In this document: positions 4,197 through 8,697 of the stretch, in pieces
Layout: every line of letters starts with the position of its first letter
Position numbering within the stretch: the stretch's first letter is position 1
Assembly (NCBI GenBank): GCA_030691555.1
Contig: JAUYEB010000282.1
Span: 1 to 8,697 of the forward strand
From: Candidatus Bathyarchaeota archaeon
Lineage (GTDB): Archaea; Thermoproteota; Bathyarchaeia; TCS64
DNA: 8,697 nucleotides
Direction: 5' to 3'
The notes under the pieces: generated by a model
Databases searched by the model: none
What the model saw: the letters and a program-made list of their open reading frames with translations, nothing else
What the model was told of the DNA's origin: nothing
Translations under genes and position numbers: made by a program

Positions 4197-4222
4197 ATAC
4201 CACCTAGGGGGCTAGTTGGTAT
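4197..4222. repeat. 26-bp imperfect inverted repeat
   Basis: ATACCA-C-CTAG, a GGGG spacer, then CTAG-T-TGGTAT: ten of eleven positions pair. It marks the sharp change from AT-rich sequence to GC-richer sequence. It may be a regulator site, a recombination site or a terminator hairpin; no integrase gene is in the window to help decide. Confidence 0.5.
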
Positions 4223-4238
4223 GGGTAGTGGCTTCCTG

Positions 4239-4247
4239 GCGCGCGCG
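4239..4247. repeat. Alternating GC tract 3
   Basis: Nine alternating G/C bases just beyond the inverted repeat at 4197-4222. A shorter 7-base CGCGCGC lies at 4324-4330, immediately before the NAD operon promoter. Confidence 0.7.
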
Positions 4248-4339
4248 TAGGCGCATTGGAATCAGCTGAGACGGGGGCTCGAATAAAATTATTGCCAGCG
4301 AATAAGCTTCTCGACTAGCTTGACGCGCGCCGATATCGG

Positions 4340-4346
4340 TATATTT
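4340..4346 (+). promoter_or_regulatory. Candidate promoter of the NAD operon
   Basis: TATATTT lies about 40 bases before the pncB start. Transcription from near 4369 would leave a leader of about 14 bases with only a weak GAGAG ribosome-binding site, unlike the strong sites in the left block. No convincing BRE is seen. Confidence 0.45.
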
Positions 4347-4382
4347 CACATCCCACAAATGAGTACCCGGAAATGAGAGTCC

Positions 4383-5732
4383 ATGAGCCTCAACGGGGAT
4401 GACCGAAGCGCCCTATTAACCGACTTATACCAACTCACAATGAACGCCGCCTACATCGACAACGGCAAGGAAAACGAGGTCGCCTCATTCGAGATGTTCA
4501 TAAGGACGCTTCCGCAAGACTGGGGCTACTTCATAGCAGCAGGTATCGATGATGCAGTTGACTACGCGTGTAGGATCCGTTTCACCGACGATGACGTAAC
4601 CTACCTCCAGGGACTCCACATATTCACCGACGAGTACCTCGACTACCTACGCCACTTCAGATTCGAAGGCGACATAATAGCCCTGAACGAGGGAACTCCA
4701 ATCACAGCAGACTCACCTATTATACGCGTGACGGCTAAACGCCCCCAGGCTCAGCTGCTGGAGACCGCACTACTAAACATCATCAACTTCCAGACGCTGA
4801 TTGCCTCCAAGGCGAGCAGGGTCGTTAACGCCGCGGGTAGAGCCAAGGTAATAGACTTCGGCCTCAGGAGAGCGCAAGGCTTCGACGCGGGTGTAAAAGG
4901 GGCGCGAGCCGAGTACATCGCAGGGGTCGACGCCACAAGCAACGTCGAAGCTGCCAGAGAATACGATATACCCCCCTCAGGCACGATGGCACACAGCTTC
5001 GTCATGGGGTTCCCCGAAGAAGAAGATGCGTTTAGAGCCTACTCGAATACATTCCCTGACAACTCTGTTTTCCTCATTGATACTTACGATTCGTTAGTGG
5101 GGGCTATGAAAGCCGCGCGAGTCGCCAAGGAGATGGAGAAGAAAGGTCATCGACTCTCAGCTGTTAGACTCGACTCGGGTAACATGGAGGGGCTCTCCCG
5201 ACGAATCAGGAGGATCCTAGACGCTGAGGGATTAGAGTACGTCAAAATCGGGGTGAGCAGCGACCTCAACGAATACAAGATCCAGGATTACACAAGGGAC
5301 GGTGCCCCCGTTGACTTCTACGGCGTGGGGACCGAGATGATCACCGCTAGGCCGGTCTCGGCTCTCTCCGGCGTTTATAAGCTCGTCGAGGACAACTTTG
5401 GGCCGAAGATCAAGCTGTCGGATAGTAAGAGAACGCATCCGGGGAGGAAGCAGCTCAGCAGGATCGAATCTGAGCGAGGGAATTACTTGTACGACCTTCT
5501 GCAGCTTGAAGATGAGCCAAGTGTAGGAACTCCGCTGCTCGAGCTGGCTGTCGCCGGCGGCAGGAGGATCCGGAGAAACAGGACCCTTAGAGAGATTAGA
5601 GAGTACTCACTTGGCTGCGTAGCTAAGCTCCCAGAGGAGACAAGAAGGATCCTGGCTGCTGAGCCATATGGTTTGATGGTTAGCGAGAGGCTTCAGAGGC
5701 TCACAGAGGAGCTGACACGTCGATACTCCTGA
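4383..5732 (+). CDS. pncB: Nicotinate phosphoribosyltransferase, 449 aa
   Basis: The cytoplasmic enzyme joins nicotinate and phosphoribosyl pyrophosphate to give nicotinate mononucleotide, with ATP hydrolysis, the committed step of the Preiss-Handler NAD route. Family motifs occur in order: TDLYQLTM (13-20), DFGLRRAQG (158-166), GTMAHSF (200-206), LIDTYD (231-236), RLDSGN (262-267), GVGTEM (314-319) and GVYKL (330-334). In the GTMAHSF motif, H204 corresponds to the histidine phosphorylated in the characterised bacterial enzyme. The C-terminal part (345-449) has the usual SDSKRTHPGRKQ segment. Length is normal. ATG 4383 is the only reasonable start, since an in-frame stop lies three codons upstream. 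It is the first gene of a three-gene operon, 19 bases before the nicotinamidase. I am sure of the family. Confidence 0.96.
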   Translation: MSLNGDDRSALLTDLYQLTMNAAYIDNGKENEVASFEMFIRTLPQDWGYFIAAGIDDAVDYACRIRFTDDDVTYLQGLHIFTDEYLDYLRHFRFEGDIIALNEGTPITADSPIIRVTAKRPQAQLLETALLNIINFQTLIASKASRVVNAAGRAKVIDFGLRRAQGFDAGVKGARAEYIAGVDATSNVEAAREYDIPPSGTMAHSFVMGFPEEEDAFRAYSNTFPDNSVFLIDTYDSLVGAMKAARVAKEMEKKGHRLSAVRLDSGNMEGLSRRIRRILDAEGLEYVKIGVSSDLNEYKIQDYTRDGAPVDFYGVGTEMITARPVSALSGVYKLVEDNFGPKIKLSDSKRTHPGRKQLSRIESERGNYLYDLLQLEDEPSVGTPLLELAVAGGRRIRRNRTLREIREYSLGCVAKLPEETRRILAAEPYGLMVSERLQRLTEELTRRYS

Positions 5733-5751
5733 TAACGAGGTTTAGCCAAAC

Positions 5752-6375
5752 ATGAGAGACATCATATTCTGGGATGTAGACACGCAGGTAGACTTCATGG
5801 AACCAGGCGGTAAACTGTCAGTGCCCGGGGCTGACTCGATCAAGTCGAACCTAGCTAGACTGACGACTATGGGAAATAAGCGTTGTATTATGTCCGGATC
5901 CGTTGATGCCCATACTCCGAGTGATAGTGAGTTCAATTCGTGGCCGGAGCACTGTGTCTATGGTACTCCAGGGCAAAGGAAGATACCAGAGTCAGTAATT
6001 CCGAATAGTCTGTTCGTACCCACGGTTAAGTTGACTGCTGAACAGCTTTCGGAAGCATCTACATTTAATGGGCAGGTCTTATTTGAGAAGCAGCACACCG
6101 AAGTCGGAACGAATCCAAATGCAAAACCCTTCTTGGACTCCGTTAACCCAGAGAAAATTGTGGTCTACGGGGTTGCTACTGATATATGCGTCGATCAAAC
6201 GGTAAGCTACCTTGCCCGAGAACTCGGGTACGAGGTAGTGGTAGTAATTGATGCAATTAAGGAGCTTGATTCAGGCAAGGCGTGGAAGTGCCTAGCAGAC
6301 TGGCGGAGCATGGGCGTGAGCCTTCAGAATACAGAGGGCCTCGTCGTAACCGTAACCAAGTTTGCAAAGAGGTGA
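5752..6375 (+). CDS. pncA: Nicotinamidase (isochorismatase-like hydrolase), 207 aa
   Basis: Hydrolyses nicotinamide to nicotinate and ammonia, feeding PncB. The catalytic triad of the cysteine hydrolase family is visible: D10 (WDVDTQVDF), K113 (FEKQH) and C146 (GVATDICVDQTV). The likely metal ligands D52, H54 and H67 sit in SVDAHTPSDSEFNSWPEHC, followed by the GTPGQ segment typical of nicotinamidases, so I prefer this over other isochorismatase-like hydrolases, though the substrate is not proven by sequence. The start ATG follows GAGGT by 10 bases. The opening 'FWDVDTQVDFM' and GTPGQ region look like bacterial members of the family, which suggests an old transfer (inference). Base composition seems more AT-rich than pncB. 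Its stop is 24 bases before nadE, in the same frame. Confidence 0.88.
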   Translation: MRDIIFWDVDTQVDFMEPGGKLSVPGADSIKSNLARLTTMGNKRCIMSGSVDAHTPSDSEFNSWPEHCVYGTPGQRKIPESVIPNSLFVPTVKLTAEQLSEASTFNGQVLFEKQHTEVGTNPNAKPFLDSVNPEKIVVYGVATDICVDQTVSYLARELGYEVVVVIDAIKELDSGKAWKCLADWRSMGVSLQNTEGLVVTVTKFAKR

Positions 6376-6399
6376 ACTGAAACGAGTAAACGGAGATCG

Positions 6400-7296
6400 T
6401 TGGAGAGGGATCTGACCGATTTCTGGAGAGAATCCGGCTGGAGAGCCGGGGAGGAAGCTCACCACATACAGGAATGGCTCAGCGAATATTATGAAAGAAA
6501 TAGACTCGAGTACGCTGTCTTAGGGCTCTCCGGGGGTCTGGATTCCAGCGTCGTCGCTAAACTCGTGACTAATGCCCTGGGGAAGAAGAGGGTAATCGGC
6601 GTCCTCCTCCCGGAGAAGGATTTCACCGAACCCTTGGACCTGGAAGACGCTAGGCATCTATCCTCCGACCTCGGAATAAAAACAAAGGAGTACGACATAT
6701 CGCCACTCGTTGACGCCTTCATCAAGCAAGAACCCGAGTTAATCGAGCTAAGACCAGGAGGAGAGTACCGATACAGGAATCCGTACGGTAATGTAAAGGC
6801 CAGGATCAGGATGATCAAGCTCTACGTTGTCAGTCAGATGTTACCCGGTAGATCCTCAGTGATAGGTACCACGGATAAATCGGAGTGGTTGATGGGGTAC
6901 TTCACCAAGTATGGCGACGGAGGAGTGGATCTGGAGCCGATCATTAACCTGTACAAGACACAGGTCAGGGGGGTCGCGAGGGAGCTGGGTTTACCTGAGG
7001 GGATTATCTCTAAGAAGTCTTCTCCGAACCTTGTTCAGGGGGTAACTGCCGAAAAGGAGCTTGGGTTCAGCTACGAGGAGCTTGACCTGATACTTACTTG
7101 CCTCATCGAGGATGATTACATGGTCACGGGCTTACAAGCTGGTAAAGATCTTCTATTCGAGAGATATGGGATCGACGGCGTAAATGTGGACAGGGTTGTA
7201 GAGAAGCTTAACGGGACAGTTCACAAGAGACATATGCCCGCCTGTGCATGCAATACTAAATATCAATGCCATCTTCTAAATAACTGTCATGAGTAG
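6400..7296 (+). CDS. nadE: NH3-dependent NAD+ synthetase with Cys-rich tail, 298 aa
   Basis: Amidates nicotinate adenine dinucleotide to NAD using ATP and ammonia, the last step of the pathway. The N-type ATP pyrophosphatase P-loop SGGLDSS is at 44-50; GTTDKSEWLMGYFTKYGDGG (156-175) and the following VDLEPIINLYKTQVR match the synthetase core; SSPNLVQGVTAEKELGF (207-223) fits the mobile substrate loop. There is no glutaminase domain, so free ammonia is the expected nitrogen donor; PncA releases ammonia in the same pathway. TTG 6400 is chosen because the frame has only ACG-type codons between it and the upstream stop at 6373-6375, and GGAG lies 4 bases before it. The tail is odd: where relatives end shortly after an HKR motif, this one continues with C282, C284, C290 and C296 plus several His residues, a possible metal site. 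Confidence 0.93.
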   Translation: MERDLTDFWRESGWRAGEEAHHIQEWLSEYYERNRLEYAVLGLSGGLDSSVVAKLVTNALGKKRVIGVLLPEKDFTEPLDLEDARHLSSDLGIKTKEYDISPLVDAFIKQEPELIELRPGGEYRYRNPYGNVKARIRMIKLYVVSQMLPGRSSVIGTTDKSEWLMGYFTKYGDGGVDLEPIINLYKTQVRGVARELGLPEGIISKKSSPNLVQGVTAEKELGFSYEELDLILTCLIEDDYMVTGLQAGKDLLFERYGIDGVNVDRVVEKLNGTVHKRHMPACACNTKYQCHLLNNCHE

Positions 7297-7304
7297 GCTT
7301 TTTC
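7297..7304 (+). terminator. T5 run after nadE
   Basis: A T5 run (7299-7303) follows the nadE stop within 3 bases, without a hairpin. Such T-rich tracts terminate archaeal transcription. It likely ends the pncB-pncA-nadE transcript. Confidence 0.45.
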
Positions 7305-7346
7305 GAAGAGATAAAGAAGAGAAGATTATGCTAATTTCAAACACCT

Positions 7347-7364
7347 GTGTGAGATAAATCACAC
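7347..7364. promoter_or_regulatory. Palindromic operator-like site
   Basis: GTGTGA-GATAAA-TCACAC is a perfect 6-bp inverted repeat with a 6-base spacer. It matches the layout of CRP/FNR-type sites (TGTGA-N6-TCACA), although such regulators are not typical of archaea. It lies between nadE and an AT-rich stretch (7411-7426) that looks like a TATA region on either strand. The surrounding 7305-7476 holds no supported gene. Confidence 0.4.
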
Positions 7365-7476
7365 TCGTCACTCTTCAAGAAGGCTGGACGATAACTACGG
7401 GTAAGCACAAGCTTATTTAATTTATAGTGGTGAGAAAAAGGTTCCCCTCCGCTACCATCTTAAGGGTCAGATGGAT

Positions 7477-7833
7477 TCATCTAGTCCTCAGCGCGCGCGC
7501 GTGGTCGAGATCCGTCTTCACGTGCAGCTTAAACCCAAAAAACGACTCCTTCAGCCGCTTCGCCCAGTCCCCATCCCGGCTCCTCCGAGTCAAGGCATCA
7601 TCCCCACGAGGCTTGCCGCTGCTCTGACCCGGATCCGCCTCAATGATCGAGGCATCCTGGGCGACGCCCTTCCTGACGCGGAGCCCCCGCTCGTCGAGCT
7701 GCCTCTGAAGCTCCCGCCACACCAGCTCGTCGGTGCGCGTCGCGGCGAGGCGCTCCCGGAACTGCCAGACGGTCGAGTAGTCAAGCGGCTGCTCGGGGTA
7801 GCCGAGGCGTGTGTGTGTCTCGGCTAAGGAACA
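7477..7833 (-). pseudogene. IS5-family transposase fragment
   Basis: The minus-strand frame reads LGYPEQPLDYSTVWQFRERL, then DELVWRELQRQLDERGL and VRKGVAQDASIIEADPG, and ends ESFFGFKLHVKTDLDH before falling into a stop at 7477. This is the middle of an IS5-group DDE transposase: the 'VWQFRERL' helix-turn-helix region, the first catalytic Asp in 'QDASIIEA', and the 'GFKLH..D' strand. The N-terminal 60-80 residues and the entire C-terminal half with the second Asp and the Glu are missing, so it is inactive. The right-hand break falls exactly in an alternating GC tract (7491-7501). At the other end an adjacent frame (GSYLAVSL, about 7832-7855) could be more of the N-terminus after a frameshift. 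No terminal inverted repeats are found. Confidence 0.85.
7491..7501. repeat. Alternating GC tract 4
   Basis: Eleven alternating G/C bases, the longest of the four, at the point where similarity to the IS5 transposase ends (after the residues DLDH). Confidence 0.7.
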
Positions 7834-7929
7834 CTGAGGCTCACGGCGAGGTAGGAGCCCCTCTCCCGATGGCCTAGTGGAGAAAGTGACCTGACCAAGT
7901 TAAGACGCTACTGCTTTTTTTACTTCTAT

Positions 7930-8161
7930 CTAAATTAGAAGGTTTCTTATGGGTAGAAGGGGCCCCGTCGCCGACGATACCGACGGTATTTCTGCAAGTT
8001 TATCTGGTGACCAGCCGGGGGTCCGGTCTCCCCCTAGAGCCCAAGCCAGAGTCAGATCAATCTTCAGCTTATCAGCTACATCGGAAACGGAGTCCCCACG
8101 GTCGAGGAGAGCGAATGTACTCCTCCAGAACTCCGTCGTTTAGTGCCAACTTGACTCCCAT
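7930..8161 (-). pseudogene. Frameshifted small HTH-like gene downstream of rpoK
   Basis: ATG 8161, 24 bases after the rpoK stop, opens MGVKLALNDGVLEEYIR; one base later the sense continues in another frame as LLDRGDSVSDVADKLKIDL, TLAWALGGDRTPGWS and on to TAG at 7930-7932. Removing one T near 8110 joins them cleanly into 'EEYIRLLDRGDSVSDVADKL'. The joined segment has the look of a helix-turn-helix (GDSVSDVADKLKIDLTLAWAL). The C-terminal 30 residues (after about 8040) are less convincing; another frame there ends RRGPFYP. Either a pseudogene or a single-base assembly error. It is oriented with the thermosome and rpoK and could be their operon partner. I do not recognise the family. The gap 7844-7929 holds only a plus-strand T7 run. 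Confidence 0.55.
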
Positions 8162-8185
8162 ACTGTGTTCGGCGAGAAAAGAGTT

Positions 8186-8443
8186 CTATTTCTCCTTCGG
8201 CGGCATGAGGTCGACGAGGGATATGTCCTGATAGCTCCCGTCTGGGAGCGTCCTCCTGATGGTCATCGGGAGGACCCCCTCCTTCAGCTCCGCCAGGGCT
8301 ATGTCGAATGGGTCGCTGACGCGGGGCGGCAGCTCGATGAGCATAGGCGCGCCCAATGAGAGCTGGAGCGCCCTCGCCCCAACGATCCTCACCCTCTCGA
8401 AGCGCGTCAGCTTCGGGGGTCCAATCTGGACGTTATCAGACAA
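8186..8443 (-). CDS. rpoK: DNA-directed RNA polymerase subunit Rpo6 (RpoK), 85 aa
   Basis: The archaeal counterpart of bacterial omega and eukaryotic Rpb6; it helps assemble and stabilise the RNA polymerase clamp. The signature is clear: LTRFERVRIVGARALQLSLG followed by APMLIELPP, SDPFDIALAELKEG and the C-terminal PMTIRRTLPDGSYQDISL, matching the usual archaeal order and length. The start is TTG 8443; no ATG gives the complete N-terminus, and GAAGGG lies shortly upstream. It is 24 bases after the thermosome stop on the same strand, so the two may be cotranscribed. This gene is strong evidence that the right end of the window is archaeal chromosome and not the mobile element. Confidence 0.95.
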   Translation of the reverse strand: MSDNVQIGPPKLTRFERVRIVGARALQLSLGAPMLIELPPRVSDPFDIALAELKEGVLPMTIRRTLPDGSYQDISLVDLMPPKEK

Positions 8444-8467
8444 ACAGACCCTTCAGTTTAATCTTCA

Positions 8468-8697
8468 CTACATCATCGGGGGCATGCCGCCCGGCATACC
8501 GCCCTCCATTCCTCCCGGCCCACCGGTCGGAGGCTTTGACTTCATGGAGGCTATCACGTCGTCGATCTTCAGCAGCATCGTAGCGGCCTCCGTCGCCGAC
8601 TTGACCATCTGAGCCTTTACCGACGTGGGCTCGGAGACGTTGATCTCTTCCATTTCGGAGAACTTGAAGGGGATTAAACCTTTTTCCGTGATCGCCT
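8468..8697 (-). CDS. Thermosome subunit (group II chaperonin), C-terminal 75 residues
   Basis: The frame is open to the window edge, so the N-terminal part is missing. Visible residues run AITEKGLIPFKFSEMEEINV, then EPTSVKAQMVKSATEAATML and LKIDDVIASMKSK, and finish in the Gly/Met-rich tail GGMEGGMPGGMPPMM. The 'EPT.VK.Q..KSATEAA..LL.IDDVIA' stretch and the GGM tail are hallmarks of thermosome subunits, which form the double-ring ATP-dependent protein-folding chamber in archaea. The insert 'GLIPFKFSEMEEINVSEPT' is a little unlike common subunits. It is just upstream of rpoK. Which subunit (alpha, beta or gamma) it is cannot be told from this piece. Confidence 0.94.
   Translation of the reverse strand, partial: AITEKGLIPFKFSEMEEINVSEPTSVKAQMVKSATEAATMLLKIDDVIASMKSKPPTGGPGGMEGGMPGGMPPMM

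Larger units (their letters stand above)
3811..4339. other. Long region without a supported gene
   Basis: No frame here has both a credible start and sequence. A 27-codon plus-strand ATG frame at 3837-3920 has no ribosome-binding site or well-placed promoter. The region has three parts: a GC-richer folded segment (3858-4035), an AT-rich stretch (about 4036-4200) with a perfect palindrome, and an imperfect 26-bp inverted repeat (4197-4222) followed by GC tracts. The leftward genes end here and the rightward NAD operon begins after it, so it may be the element's control/origin region or its junction with the chromosome. Confidence 0.6.

Noticed and set aside
4200..4290. tRNA gene or tRNA-derived attachment site (GGCTAGTTGGTATGGG, later GGGGGCTCGAAT)
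   Set aside because: D-arm-like and T-arm-like bits are present, but no acceptor pairing, anticodon stem or T-stem can be built around them.
7427..7627. Plus-strand ORF starting GTG at 7427 as a gene cut by the IS fragment
   Set aside because: Its start lies inside the AT-rich TATA-like stretch, and the rest is antisense to the transposase fragment.
7949..8143. Plus-strand ORF beginning MGRRGPVADD
   Set aside because: It is low-complexity Ser/Arg-rich sequence, antisense to a more sensible helix-turn-helix frame, with no ribosome-binding site.
1..8697. CRISPR array or cas genes
   Set aside because: No regularly spaced repeats of 24-37 bases and no Cas-like protein were seen.

Overview
The window reads as thermophilic archaeal DNA in which a virus- or plasmid-like block (about 1-4250) meets cellular genes (4383-8697). 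Archaeal origin rests on the RNA polymerase subunit Rpo6/RpoK (8186-8443), a thermosome C-terminus ending in Gly-Gly-Met repeats (8468-8697), TATA/BRE-like promoters and TTG starts. I cannot name the species; a TACK-group archaeon is a guess.

Left block, about 1-3724, all on the minus strand: short, tightly packed genes with no close relatives I recognise. They include a winged-helix protein, a membrane-anchored PepSY-like protein, a 37-residue zinc ribbon, a C2H2-like zinc finger, a Lys/Glu-rich micro-protein and several unknowns. Six genes share the extended ribosome-binding site TTTTGGAGGA (shortened to TTGGAGGA in one); the cellular genes lack it. One zinc-finger gene (1569-1838) is broken by three frame changes.

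Most unusual part, about 2440-2950: a GC-rich stretch between two of these genes with no convincing protein but many base-pairing possibilities. These include an H-type pseudoknot, an 11-bp stem needing a G-U pair only on the minus strand, a GNRA-capped hairpin and a 3' hairpin. I read it as a minus-strand structured RNA. The last 170 bases resemble the 3' end of an IS200/IS605 (TnpB/omegaRNA) element, so it may be a TnpB-less omegaRNA-like relic or an exapted RNA.

Junction, 3725-4380: about 650 bases without a supported gene. It holds an operator-like inverted repeat over a TATA-like box, a folded GC-richer segment with two mutually exclusive hairpins, an AT-rich tract with an 18-bp perfect palindrome, and an imperfect 26-bp inverted repeat. 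It could be a control or replication region of the element, or its boundary.

Right block: a plus-strand NAD salvage operon, pncB-pncA-nadE (4383-7296). It would convert nicotinamide to nicotinate, then nicotinate mononucleotide, and finally nicotinate adenine dinucleotide to NAD; the adenylyltransferase step is not in the window. NadE ends in an unusual Cys-rich tail. Downstream are an IS5-family transposase fragment (7477-7833) and a minus-strand cellular run: thermosome, rpoK and a frameshifted HTH gene (7930-8161). Alternating GC tracts of 9-11 bases recur four times at gene or element boundaries.
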